Part shown: positions 47,090-55,068 of the stretch, in pieces | Layout of the letters: each line of letters starts with the position of its first letter | Numbering within the stretch: position 1 is the first letter of the stretch | From: Pseudothermotoga sp. | GTDB taxonomy: Bacteria > Thermotogota > Thermotogae > Thermotogales > DSM-5069 | DNA length: 64,000 bases | Assembly: GCA_025060105.1 (NCBI GenBank) | Contig: JANXCS010000008.1 | Location: forward strand, 40,915-104,914 | Direction: 5' to 3' | Notes under the pieces: generated by a model | Seen by the model: the letters and a program-made list of their open reading frames with translations, nothing else | Told to the model about the DNA's origin: nothing | The model's database searches: none | Program-made: the position numbers and the translations under genes

Positions 47090-47895
47090 CAACATTTCTT
47101 CATAACGAACGCTTTCCAACCTTCCAGCTCAGCCTCCTCATCGATTTTCAAACCACGCTGCAATGCGAATGTACTCACTCTCTCTGTATCGATGGCGAAG
47201 ATACCTGAAACGATCACCACTGAATGGTTATGCATCACTTTTTCTATTCGTTCCAAAAGTTTCAACACCAAATCAGTCGTCAAATTTGCAACTATCAGAT
47301 CAAACTTACCGTCCACATTTTCCAAAAGATCCGAAAGTTTCACCTCTATTTTAACTCGATTTATGCGTGAAAACTTTGAGGCTATCTCAACAGCTACAGG
47401 ATCGTTGTCAACGGCGATCACCTTTCTTGCGCCGAGTTTTTTGGCGACGATGGAGAGAATCCCAGTGCCACAGCCTACATCGAGCACTCGATCGCCACTT
47501 TTTAAGTAATTGTACATCAAGCGTGCGACTAGTTTGGTCGTCGGATGATCCCCCGTGCCAAAGGCCACACTGGGTTTCATCTTGATGATGATCGCATCTT
47601 TCCTCAACTTATGTGTTGGGTCTATCCAAATTCCAGGAGCGATTTCGAAAGGTTTGAGCTGCAAATACTTGAACCAATCACGTTCTTGACTTATTCTCTT
47701 CTGAACCAGTTCACAACCGAGTCTCTGGCACAGTTCATCGATGATGGTTTCGTCATCAGTGTAAACTCGAGCGAAATTCCCATCGTCGGTAGACTCTATT
47801 GCAAAATTCAGAAAATTAAGACCCAGAAGAAGATTTTCAACTTCTTCTGGGTCAGGGCAAGTGAGCAACCATTCAGTTACACTCCTGGTCTTCAC
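47089..47895 (-). CDS. prmA: Ribosomal protein L11 methyltransferase
   Basis: About 268 residues starting at GTG 47893-47895 with GAGGG 6 bp upstream, overlapping the speE stop as GTGA. The substrate-recognition domain spans about 1-85. Then KPSVAFGTGDHPTTKL, motif I LDVGCGTGILSIVAKKLGA, VDNDPVAVE and IVANLTTDLV (NLTT in place of the more usual NI/NPP catalytic motif). It trimethylates L11 using SAM. Confidence 0.93.
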   Translation of the reverse strand: MKTRSVTEWLLTCPDPEEVENLLLGLNFLNFAIESTDDGNFARVYTDDETIIDELCQRLGCELVQKRISQERDWFKYLQLKPFEIAPGIWIDPTHKLRKDAIIIKMKPSVAFGTGDHPTTKLVARLMYNYLKSGDRVLDVGCGTGILSIVAKKLGARKVIAVDNDPVAVEIASKFSRINRVKIEVKLSDLLENVDGKFDLIVANLTTDLVLKLLERIEKVMHNHSVVIVSGIFAIDTERVSTFALQRGLKIDEEAELEGWKAFVMKKC

Positions 47896-48764
47896 AAACT
47901 TCCCTCTAGGCCCTTTCTTATGAAATTCGGCAGCACGAAACACGCTTTATGCAACTCTTCGTTGTAATATTTCAGATTTTGAGACATGGCCTTCGCCGCC
48001 TCGTATCTGTAATCTTTCAACGGATCGAGCCCTTTGGAAGCAAACATGTACAACCAAAAACCTGAAGGATAGGTCGTCATGAATCCGCAGTAAACCCTCA
48101 CTACTGGGAAAACGCTTTTGATACGCCTGTAAGCGATCTTCGCCCAGCTGAAGTCATAGAGTGCGTTCTCGCCTTCAGCGTTCAAAATTCCACCGTCTTT
48201 CAAAGCATCGAAACATGCCTTGTAGAATTCTTGAGTGAAGAGATGTCCACCTTCTCCAGCCGTCGGATCCGTCGAATCGATTATGATGACATCGAACTGG
48301 TTCTTGACTTTTTTGATGTACTCAGCTCCATTTTCGAAAACTAGTTCTACTTTATCGTTATTGAAGACTTCTCCAGTTTTCAAATACTCTTTCGAAACCT
48401 CCACAACACGCTTGTCTATCTCACACAGTACGGCCCTCTCAACTTCTGGGTGTTTCAACACTTCTCTGAGTGTTCCGCCGTCCCCACCACCTATGACGAG
48501 CACATCTTTAGGACACGGGTGTGTGAACATCGGAACGTGTGCGAGCATCTCATGGTACATGAACTCATCCTTGTCAGTCGTCATTGTGATTCCATCCAGC
48601 GCGAACACTCTACCTAGAGTGGGATTGTCGAAGATGTCAATCCTCTGGATTGGTGTTTGCTCGGAATGAACCATACGAGCGATCCTCATGAACAAACCAA
48701 CGTCACCGCCGGTGTAATATTCGAAATACCACAGATGCTTACCCGCGAGCAGTTTTTCGTTCAT
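47892..48764 (-). CDS. speE: Polyamine aminopropyltransferase (spermidine synthase)
   Basis: 290 residues. Motifs: [47 protein letters not shown], and [22 protein letters not shown], which holds the substrate-binding acid. It transfers aminopropyl groups from decarboxylated SAM. In the thermophilic relative T. maritima the homologue accepts agmatine as well as putrescine, so the product here may be aminopropylagmatine. The ATG overlaps the speD stop as ATGA with AAAGGAGGGG. Confidence 0.95.
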   Translation of the reverse strand: MNEKLLAGKHLWYFEYYTGGDVGLFMRIARMVHSEQTPIQRIDIFDNPTLGRVFALDGITMTTDKDEFMYHEMLAHVPMFTHPCPKDVLVIGGGDGGTLREVLKHPEVERAVLCEIDKRVVEVSKEYLKTGEVFNNDKVELVFENGAEYIKKVKNQFDVIIIDSTDPTAGEGGHLFTQEFYKACFDALKDGGILNAEGENALYDFSWAKIAYRRIKSVFPVVRVYCGFMTTYPSGFWLYMFASKGLDPLKDYRYEAAKAMSQNLKYYNEELHKACFVLPNFIRKGLEGSL

Positions 48765-49171
48765 GCCTTTGCCCCTCCTTTAACAGCTTTGTGCGAGGCT
48801 TCAGCTGGTATACCTATCATCCTATAGTCTCCCCGACGGTGTTCGAACACTTGCGTTCTTTTGGCTTTGAACACTTGTTTCAAGTACTCAAAAGCCTTCC
48901 ACGGGTCTGTGTCTTCACCACACGTGAACAGATCGATAGCCGCATAACCGTATTCTGGCCAAGTATGGATCGTCAAGTGCGACTCACTGATCACCACCAC
49001 GCCGCTCACTCCGTAGGGGAGGAACCTGTGGAAAGAGCTACCGACAATGGTCGCTCCTGCTATTATCGCGGCGTTCTTCATTTTTTCTTCCACGTATTCC
49101 ACATCGTCGATGGCGCGCGGATCGCAGTCATAGAATTCCGCGATCAGATGCCTACCCAAGCTTTTCTCCAT
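48761..49171 (-). CDS. speD: S-adenosylmethionine decarboxylase proenzyme
   Basis: 136 residues of the short bacterial/archaeal class 1b type. Self-cleavage is expected in [20 protein letters not shown] between Glu and Ser, producing the pyruvoyl group on the larger chain. The catalytic Cys lies in [15 protein letters not shown]. It supplies decarboxylated SAM to SpeE encoded just downstream. ATG with GGGGAGG. Confidence 0.96.
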   Translation of the reverse strand: MEKSLGRHLIAEFYDCDPRAIDDVEYVEEKMKNAAIIAGATIVGSSFHRFLPYGVSGVVVISESHLTIHTWPEYGYAAIDLFTCGEDTDPWKAFEYLKQVFKAKRTQVFEHRRGDYRMIGIPAEASHKAVKGGAKA

Positions 49172-49187
49172 TTTGAATCCCTCCCCT

Positions 49188-49721
49188 TCAATCTATTTCA
49201 ATCCAGAGGACCATAGCCTCTTTCTTTTTACTGGGATTTTTAAGCATGTGTTTCTTGTCCGCTCTGTAATAGAAACAATCTCCCTGTGAAAGCCTGTACC
49301 TCACACCATCCAACCACAGATCAACTTTACCCTGTAACACGTAACCAAACTCATCGCCTTCGTGATATCCTTCTTCTTCCGTCTGCGCTCCAGGCGCGAG
49401 CACCACAAGCGTCGGATCTATCTTCTTCGTTTCCACATCACTCATGAGTAGGAAAGAAGTCACGCCTTCTGGTTCATCGTAGAGCGGTACTCTATCTTCC
49501 TTTTTGAACACTATTTTCTCTTCCTCCTGATCAGAAAAGAACGCTTTCAAATCCGTTCCAAGGGCTCTGAGTATTTTCTCCAGTGTATCCAGAGATAGAG
49601 AAGTTTTGTTGCTCTCAAGCTGCGATATGAAACTTCTCGAAAGATCCGTTCGAGCTGCGAGCTCCTCTTGTGTTAAGCCTCTCGATAACCTGAGCCGCTT
49701 GATTTTTTCACCCACATCCAT
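49188..49721 (-). CDS. XRE-cupin transcriptional regulator (PuuR-like)
   Basis: 177 residues. The helix-turn-helix at about 4-60 has [48 protein letters not shown]. The C-terminal cupin (about 105-175) has [21 protein letters not shown] and [17 protein letters not shown] with the usual HExxE-type and later His ligands. This architecture is that of PuuR and other small-molecule sensors. It heads the speD-speE operon, so it probably controls polyamine synthesis, possibly with polyamine or SAM-related effectors bound in the cupin. Confidence in the ligand is low. Confidence 0.85.
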   Translation of the reverse strand: MDVGEKIKRLRLSRGLTQEELAARTDLSRSFISQLESNKTSLSLDTLEKILRALGTDLKAFFSDQEEEKIVFKKEDRVPLYDEPEGVTSFLLMSDVETKKIDPTLVVLAPGAQTEEEGYHEGDEFGYVLQGKVDLWLDGVRYRLSQGDCFYYRADKKHMLKNPSKKKEAMVLWIEID

Positions 49722-50019
49722 AATGACACCTCTAACACTGTGGGACGGTTTTTCCTACCCTGTTAAGTATTATAAGCACACTTAGTCAAGTTACGTAGTC
49801 ATTATACGTCCATTCGTTCGCGGATGATGTGAGAACATGTTTAAGAAATGTTTAAGAGATCTCCACAGTTCTAGACTCGGTGCTACTGAATTTTCATGTC
49901 GTCTTGAATACTTGACTTCTTCTGATGTGTATCATGCACATTTTTCGGTTGTTTCTCATTCGAATGAGTGGCATATCAGCTTTGCCAATTTTCTTCAAAG
50001 GTGTATTATTGTAATTGGT
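49722..50019. promoter_or_regulatory. 298-bp non-coding divergent regulatory region
   Basis: The only sizeable gene-free stretch. Toward the regulator/spe operon (minus strand) there are two TATAAT hexamers (49769-49774 and 49801-49806) and a TTGACT (49784-49789). Toward the deaminase (plus strand) TTGCCA (49982-49987) and TATTAT (50004-50009) are 16 bp apart. Between them lie a perfect 14-bp palindrome CTCATTCGAATGAG (49955-49968), a 17-bp near-palindrome ATGTGTATCATGCACAT (49925-49941, 14 of 17 symmetric) and a direct repeat of ATGTTTAAGA (49837-49846, 49848-49857). These could be operators. A long in-frame extension of the deaminase through this region has no protein-like character. Confidence 0.5.
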
Positions 50020-50577
50020 ATGATGAACGACCGAACGAACGAATTACGTGAATATCTGAAAAAGCTGAATTTCTCCAAAACTAAAGACACCAGAGTGCCA
50101 TGGGATGTTTATTTCATGCGCATTTGTCAACTGGTGAGTGAAAGATCCACCTGTCTTCACAGGAAAGTTGGAGCAGTGATCGTGAAAGAGAACAGGATTT
50201 TAGCGACTGGCTATAACCAACCACCTTCGGGTTTTCCACACTGTGACTCGATAGGTTGTGTGAGGAACGCTTTGTCCATACCTTCTGGTAGAAATCAAGA
50301 GATTTGTTTCGGTTTGCACGCTGAACAGAACGCGTTGATGCAGGCTGCCAAATTCGGTATATCTACCAAAGGAGCAACCATCTACGTAACCACGAAACCC
50401 TGTTCCGTTTGTGCGAGATTGATCATCAACGCAGGCATATCACATGTTGTTTACCAGCATGATTATCCAGATCCCCTCACAGATTACTTTTTCAACGTGT
50501 GTGGGATATCAACCCGAAAGATGAGTGGAGGTGAAGAAGTTGAAAGTCGAGGCGTTGCTGAATTACTTGAGGAATGA
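50020..50577 (+). CDS. dCMP deaminase family protein (ComEB-like)
   Basis: About 185 residues from the ATG pair at 50020/50023. Zinc deaminase motifs: GLHAEQNAL (HAE, near residue 106) and TKPCSVCARL (PCxxC, near 133). An additional His/Cys set before it (LHRKVGAV; PHCDSIGCVRN) matches the second zinc site of deoxycytidylate deaminases. It converts dCMP to dUMP for dTMP synthesis. No ribosome-binding site is found just upstream and the predicted transcription start is about 4 nt before the ATG, so the mRNA may be effectively leaderless. It overlaps the next gene by 38 bp. Confidence 0.88.
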   Translation: MMNDRTNELREYLKKLNFSKTKDTRVPWDVYFMRICQLVSERSTCLHRKVGAVIVKENRILATGYNQPPSGFPHCDSIGCVRNALSIPSGRNQEICFGLHAEQNALMQAAKFGISTKGATIYVTTKPCSVCARLIINAGISHVVYQHDYPDPLTDYFFNVCGISTRKMSGGEEVESRGVAELLEE

Positions 50578-51361
50578 AAGATGGCCTACGATTTGGTGTC
50601 CCGGCTGTGGCAACGGTATAGTTTTGAAAGCTTTTCTTCAAGCAGTACATGATTTGGGAATAAGTAAAGATAGAATGGCGGCAGTTTCGGGCATAGGTTG
50701 CTCGTCACGCGCGACAGGTTACATAGATTTCAACACACTACACACACTTCATGGAAGGGCTGTCGCATTCGCGACCGGTGTTAAACTCGCCAAGCCCGAT
50801 TTTCACGTCGTCGTTTTGGGCGGTGATGGTGACTTGCTCGCTATAGGTGGTAACCACTTCATTCACGCCTGTAGAAGAAACATAGACCTCACGATCATCG
50901 TGTTCAACAATATGATTTACGGCATGACGGGTGGACAAGTTTCACCCACAACACCGGTTGAAAAAATCGCTTCCACCGCACCGTTCGGTAACACCGAACC
51001 ACCGTTCGACACCGTGAAAATGGCGATAGCTGCTGGTGCCACCTATGTGGCGCGAGCAACTGTGTATCATTATCCTCTCCTTGTACAGTACATAAAGCGC
51101 GCGCTGAGTCATCGTGGTACAGCTGTGGTGGAGGCCATGACGAACTGTCACACTTACTACGGTCGTTACAACAAGATAGGTGATGCGCCACAGATGATAG
51201 AGTACTTCAAGAAAAACTCCATAACTCTTGAAAGATCGAAAAACATGAACCCAGAAGAGCTGAAAGACAAGATAATCATTGGAGAATTCCATGTGGAGGA
51301 AAAGCCAACCTTCCACGACAGATACGCAAAAATCATTGAAGCTACTGTTGGAAAGGAGTGA
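50540..51361 (+). CDS. korB: 2-oxoacid:ferredoxin oxidoreductase, beta subunit
   Basis: About 273 residues from TTG 50540, which has GGAGGTG 6 bp upstream. The iron-sulfur and TPP-binding motifs are WCPGCGNG, SGIGCSS and GGDGDLLAIGGNH then FNNMIYGMTGGQ. This is the TPP subunit that, with the alpha subunit, oxidises 2-oxoacids (2-oxoglutarate or branched-chain) to acyl-CoA and reduces ferredoxin. The alpha subunit normally encoded just upstream is missing here. The preceding gene is the deaminase. Confidence 0.92.
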   Translation: MKVEALLNYLRNERWPTIWCPGCGNGIVLKAFLQAVHDLGISKDRMAAVSGIGCSSRATGYIDFNTLHTLHGRAVAFATGVKLAKPDFHVVVLGGDGDLLAIGGNHFIHACRRNIDLTIIVFNNMIYGMTGGQVSPTTPVEKIASTAPFGNTEPPFDTVKMAIAAGATYVARATVYHYPLLVQYIKRALSHRGTAVVEAMTNCHTYYGRYNKIGDAPQMIEYFKKNSITLERSKNMNPEELKDKIIIGEFHVEEKPTFHDRYAKIIEATVGKE

Positions 51362-51365
51362 AAAA

Positions 51366-51968
51366 ATGGCACTCAACGAGCCTATTGCCGTCAGGATCGC
51401 TGGGAGCGGAGGGCAAGGCAGTGTTTTGGCTGGAAGAATACTCGCCCAGGCAGCCGTTTTCGATGGCAAACACGTGGTTCAAACTCAATTGTACGGTGCT
51501 CAAGTGCGAGGTGGTATAAGCCATTGCGACGTTTTGATCAGTGATGAATGGATCGATTTTCCAGAGGCATCACAGTTCGACGTGATGTATCTGATGCACC
51601 CAGACGTTGTGAAGGCTTACTACAAATTGCTCAGAGTCAACGGTGTTGTACTGCTGGATTACACTTTTCTGCAGAGCATTCCTCAGAAAATTCTGTCTGT
51701 TACAAAGAAAATCATCGCATTACCTCTTGAAAGATTCGCCATAGAGAAATTCAAAACACCAATTGTGTCCAACATGATAGGTCTCGGTGCGCTCGTGAAA
51801 GCGACGCAAATAGTGAGCCTGGATTCACTCCGAAAAGCTGTAGAAGAGATCATCTCTGAAAGGTACGCCAAGATGAACATCGAGGCGATAGAGTATGGGT
51901 ACTCGTCCGTCAATAAAGAATACAGATTCAGATCAGAACACAAAGTCAGGACACTCGGCTTTGAGTGA
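51366..51968 (+). CDS. korC: 2-oxoacid:ferredoxin oxidoreductase, gamma subunit
   Basis: About 200 residues from ATG 51366, preceded by GGAAAGGAG. AVRIAGSGGQGSVLAGRILAQAA and TQLYGAQVRGGISHCDVLIS are gamma-subunit signatures. IVSNMIGLGALVKAT follows. It is the CoA-linked subunit of the oxidoreductase. It lies 4 bp after korB. No ferredoxin-like delta subunit or alpha subunit gene is nearby. Confidence 0.92.
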   Translation: MALNEPIAVRIAGSGGQGSVLAGRILAQAAVFDGKHVVQTQLYGAQVRGGISHCDVLISDEWIDFPEASQFDVMYLMHPDVVKAYYKLLRVNGVVLLDYTFLQSIPQKILSVTKKIIALPLERFAIEKFKTPIVSNMIGLGALVKATQIVSLDSLRKAVEEIISERYAKMNIEAIEYGYSSVNKEYRFRSEHKVRTLGFE

Positions 51969-51969
51969 G

Positions 51970-52413
51970 ATGTCTTCCTCGTTCATCCATGCAATCGAAG
52001 GTTTCGCTGAGGCAATAAAGAGAGAGCGCAACTTGAAGATACATTTTGTTGTTGGTTCAGCCGTGTTGGTTTCATCATACATGTTCGATTTGACGGCGAA
52101 TGAACTACTTTGGCTCATTTTTGCGGTTTTTTCTGTTATCGGTGCGGAACTACTCAACACACTCATCGAGTCAGTTATGGACCTTTACGAAACAAAACCA
52201 CATCCTGGTGTAAAATTCGTGAAAGATGTTGCCGCTGGAATCGTTCTGTGGTATTCTCTTTTTGCAATAGTTGTGGGAACGATTATACTCGGCAAAGCGT
52301 TCTTTCACTGGGATCAATCCGTGGGGAAATTTGTTGCTTTGATATCTGTTTTCTTTTTCCCGGTCATATCGTTGTTCGGGAGGTTCACAAGAGCGTGGCG
52401 CAGGAAAAAATAA
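51970..52413 (+). CDS. dgkA: Diacylglycerol/undecaprenol kinase (DgkA family)
   Basis: About 147 residues with four membrane segments. HAIEGFAEAIKRERNLKIHF at the N-terminus and GAELLNTLIESVMDLYE (near residue 65) with HPGVKFVKDVAAGIV are DgkA hallmarks, including the catalytic and Mg-binding glutamates. In Gram-positive-type relatives the enzyme phosphorylates undecaprenol for wall synthesis. C-terminal extension of about 25 residues. ATG 51970 sits directly after the korC stop with a weak ribosome-binding site. An upstream frame inside korC is rejected. Confidence 0.9.
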   Translation: MSSSFIHAIEGFAEAIKRERNLKIHFVVGSAVLVSSYMFDLTANELLWLIFAVFSVIGAELLNTLIESVMDLYETKPHPGVKFVKDVAAGIVLWYSLFAIVVGTIILGKAFFHWDQSVGKFVALISVFFFPVISLFGRFTRAWRRKK

Positions 52414-53435
52414 AAGTTGTCGTTGTGGACGATTCAGCTTTCATGAGGATGGTCTTGAAGGATATAATCGATTCTCAACCTGATATGCGGGTGATCGGCG
52501 TTGCGAAGGATGGACTCGAGGCGTTACAGGTAATTGAGGAAAAGAAACCCGATGTCGTCACCCTAGACGTTGAGATGCCAAGAATGAATGGGATCGAAGC
52601 TTTGAGACAAATTGTTCAAAGATATCCTGTGAGGGTCATAATGGTGAGTAGTCTAACTGAAGAGGGTGCTGACATCACCATAACCGCTCTTTCAATCGGT
52701 GCGGTGGACTTTTTAACAAAGCCATCTGGATCCACCTCTCTCACGTTCAGAGAAGTTGCCGACGAACTGGTCCAGAAAATCAGAAACTCCATGTTGATCG
52801 ATCCCAAGCGTGCAGCTTCGAAACTCACTTTCAAATCCATAACACCAATGGTGAAAAAAATATCCCTCACAGAACGGGCGATCGTCATAGGTTCATCAAC
52901 GGGTGGGCCGAGATCTCTAGACGCGATAATACCAGCGCTCCCAGCGAATTTTCCGGCTCCAATCTTTCTGGTTCAACATATGCCACCATTGTTCACAAAA
53001 TCTTTGGCGATGAGGCTCAACTCTATTTCAAAGATCCCCGTCAAGGAAGCTGAAGACGGCGAAACTGTTAAGCGAGGTGTAGTGTACGTAGCACCGGGTG
53101 ATTTTCACATGGGTGTGAAAACCGTCAACTCGAACGTTCAAATATATTTGGACAAATCGGAGAAGATCAACAACGTTCGACCCGCCGTGGATTTCACATT
53201 GATGAAAGTGGCCGAGATATACAAATCCAACACGATCGCGGTGATACTCACCGGTATGGGCAGAGACGGTGCCAAAGGTGCCTTCAAGGTCAAATACTAC
53301 GGTGGAAAAGTCTTAGCAGAACACGAGTCTACATGTGTAGTGTATGGCATGCCAAAAGCTGTGGTGGAGGAAGGTTACGCTGATTACGTCTTACCAGCCG
53401 ATAGAATAGCGGAAAAATTGGTCGAGTTGGTTTGA
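52395..53435 (+). CDS. cheB: Chemotaxis response regulator protein-glutamate methylesterase CheB
   Basis: About 346 residues from GTG 52395, with GGGAGG 11 bp upstream, overlapping dgkA by 19 bp. The receiver domain (about 7-125) has VVVDDSAFMRM, the phospho-acceptor in VVTLDVEMPRMNG and the lysine in DFLTKPSG. The methylesterase domain (about 155-346) has IGSSTGGPRSLD (catalytic Ser), QHMPPLFT (His) and LTGMGRDGAKG (Asp). It removes methyl groups from chemoreceptors. No cheA, cheW or cheR is nearby. Confidence 0.95.
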   Translation: MAQEKIKVVVVDDSAFMRMVLKDIIDSQPDMRVIGVAKDGLEALQVIEEKKPDVVTLDVEMPRMNGIEALRQIVQRYPVRVIMVSSLTEEGADITITALSIGAVDFLTKPSGSTSLTFREVADELVQKIRNSMLIDPKRAASKLTFKSITPMVKKISLTERAIVIGSSTGGPRSLDAIIPALPANFPAPIFLVQHMPPLFTKSLAMRLNSISKIPVKEAEDGETVKRGVVYVAPGDFHMGVKTVNSNVQIYLDKSEKINNVRPAVDFTLMKVAEIYKSNTIAVILTGMGRDGAKGAFKVKYYGGKVLAEHESTCVVYGMPKAVVEEGYADYVLPADRIAEKLVELV

Positions 53436-53456
53436 AATAGACCTGCTTGCTATAAT
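53427..53456 (+). promoter_or_regulatory. Candidate promoter of the LysM-M23 gene
   Basis: TTGGTT (53427-53432) and a perfect TATAAT (53451-53456) are 18 bp apart. TGC directly before TATAAT makes an extended -10. The expected transcript start is near 53463, about 25 nt before the GTG start, leaving room for the GAGGGGAG site. Confidence 0.6.
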
Positions 53457-53487
53457 ATATCAGAGATATAACAGAGGGGAGATGAGT

Positions 53488-54312
53488 GTGCGAAGGATTT
53501 CATGCTTTTTGTTTGTGTTCTTCTTTCTTGTCACCGCGTTCGGGGGGTTCCTGACAGTAACTTATTTCGTTCAGCAAGGTGACACACTGTACGACATCGC
53601 TCGAAAGTTCAGAGTATCTCCTTCCACGATCCTGGATTGGAACAATGTCAATCCCTTGAAATTGTCAGTTGGCCAGAAATTGATCATACCACAACCTGAA
53701 GGTATCCTGTACACAGTCAGAAGGGGTGACACTCTCTACAACATTGCCAAAGCTTTCTTCACCAGCGTTTCAGACATAAAGCAAGCGAATAACTTGACCG
53801 GCGATAACATTTCCGTCGGTCAAAAACTTTTCATCCCTACCGCCAGCATCGGTAAAGCTTTCAACATTGAAAAAGGTTACATATGGCCAACCTTCGGTGT
53901 GATATCTTCGCCTTTCGGTTGGCGCCGGCATCCTGTAACCCGGCAGATGTCCTTCCATTCCGGGATAGACATAGCAGCTCCGGAAGGTACACCCGTTTTT
54001 TCTTCCGCCCCAGGCACGGTCGTCTTCACAGGTGAAAGATCTGGATATGGTCTTTTGGTCGAAGTAAGGAGTTCTAAAGAAATATTCAGATACGCACACT
54101 TATCTAAGATCACCGTTTATGTTGGCCAAAAAGTGGATCGTGGCACACTGATCGGTAGGGTTGGTAGCACCGGGGTGAGCACAGGACCACATTTGCACTT
54201 TGAAATCGAAGTTTTGAGTAAAGAAGAAGTTGTAAATCCTCTCGCTTATTTACCTTCCACCACAAGAGTTTATGTGCTCAGGGAAGGTACAGAAGGTATG
54301 GGTGGTGAATGA
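53488..54312 (+). CDS. Secreted LysM-M23 peptidoglycan endopeptidase
   Basis: About 274 residues. Signal peptide or anchor at about 3-22. Two LysM repeats (about 25-70, VQQGDTLYDIARKF; about 74-118, VRRGDTLYNIAKAF) bind glycan. The C-terminal M23 domain has FHSGIDIAAPEGTPV (His, Asp), YAHL and GPHLHFEIE (HxH), a complete zinc site. It is expected to act on the peptidoglycan in the periplasm. I prefer GTG 53488 because the GGGGAG site is 6 bp before it. ATG 53482 is possible but only 1-2 bp from the site. Confidence 0.92.
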   Translation: MRRISCFLFVFFFLVTAFGGFLTVTYFVQQGDTLYDIARKFRVSPSTILDWNNVNPLKLSVGQKLIIPQPEGILYTVRRGDTLYNIAKAFFTSVSDIKQANNLTGDNISVGQKLFIPTASIGKAFNIEKGYIWPTFGVISSPFGWRRHPVTRQMSFHSGIDIAAPEGTPVFSSAPGTVVFTGERSGYGLLVEVRSSKEIFRYAHLSKITVYVGQKVDRGTLIGRVGSTGVSTGPHLHFEIEVLSKEEVVNPLAYLPSTTRVYVLREGTEGMGGE

Positions 54313-54315
54313 ACA

Positions 54316-55068
54316 TCAACTGTGCGAAACGATCCATCTCAAAAGATCTTGCTTGAATTTTTCAGCGTTTTTTACATCTTCAAACAGCTCATGGAAAGAA
54401 CCTTCGTAGACTTTGAGACACTTATCATTCACTTCGAGACTTTCGAAAAATCGCCTTGCCCCACTCGCTAAAGTCACCTTATCTTCACTGCCTACAGCAA
54501 CAAAACAAGGTATTCTCACCTTGTGCGCTTCTTTCAAAGCAAGTTTGCTGTGTTTAAAAATGTCTGCAGCCAATCTGGCAGATATTTTTCTGTGAACCAA
54601 CGGGTCTGACACATACTTTTGAACTGCGATGGGGTTCGTGGATAGATCGTTTGGATTTATCCCGTTGTCGAAAGTCAAATTCAATGAGAGTGCAGAAAGT
54701 ATCGAAGCGATTGTCTTCAAAATGGCATTCGCATTCGCTAGTTCTAAGGCAGGCGAGGTCACTATCAATCCACTCAACTTGTTTTTTAACTGTGCATAGC
54801 GGATCGCGATGAGCCCTCCTAGGCTGTGACCCATGAGGAAACAGTTTGGATGCTTACTCACCAATTCATCGAGTATTTTGAAAATCTCCGAAAAACTTGT
54901 ATGCCCACGCTTTCCTTCACTCTCCCCGTGTCCAGGCAAGTCGAACAAGGTGATACCGTAACGTGGTTGGAGCAACTCAACGAGCCACGTATACCTCTTG
55001 GAATGCTCCCCCAAACCGTGCACCAAGATTACGTGTCCATCATTTCCTTGGAACTCTTTCATCCACAC
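54316..55068 (-). CDS. Alpha/beta hydrolase, monoacylglycerol-lipase-like
   Basis: 250 residues. Oxyanion region HGLGEHSKRY, then FDLPGHGESEGKRGH, nucleophile elbow GHSLGG (near residue 84), acid in VGSEDKVT and a final His in SFHELFED. The pattern (serine aminopeptidase S33 or lysophospholipase group) matches monoacylglycerol lipases and thermophilic carboxylesterases. Cytoplasmic (no signal). GTG start with GGAGG 9 bp upstream, overlapping rnr by 29 bp. Confidence 0.88.
   Translation of the reverse strand: MWMKEFQGNDGHVILVHGLGEHSKRYTWLVELLQPRYGITLFDLPGHGESEGKRGHTSFSEIFKILDELVSKHPNCFLMGHSLGGLIAIRYAQLKNKLSGLIVTSPALELANANAILKTIASILSALSLNLTFDNGINPNDLSTNPIAVQKYVSDPLVHRKISARLAADIFKHSKLALKEAHKVRIPCFVAVGSEDKVTLASGARRFFESLEVNDKCLKVYEGSFHELFEDVKNAEKFKQDLLRWIVSHS

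Noticed and set aside
49837..50019. In-frame N-terminal extension of the deaminase by about 61 codons
   Set aside because: It covers the promoter and dyads, has no ribosome-binding site and does not resemble the family; the ATG pair at 50020/50023 fits.
53432..53456. TTGAAA paired with TATAAT before the LysM-M23 gene
   Set aside because: Only 13 bp apart, too short for a sigma-70 promoter; TTGGTT at 18 bp with an extended -10 is better.
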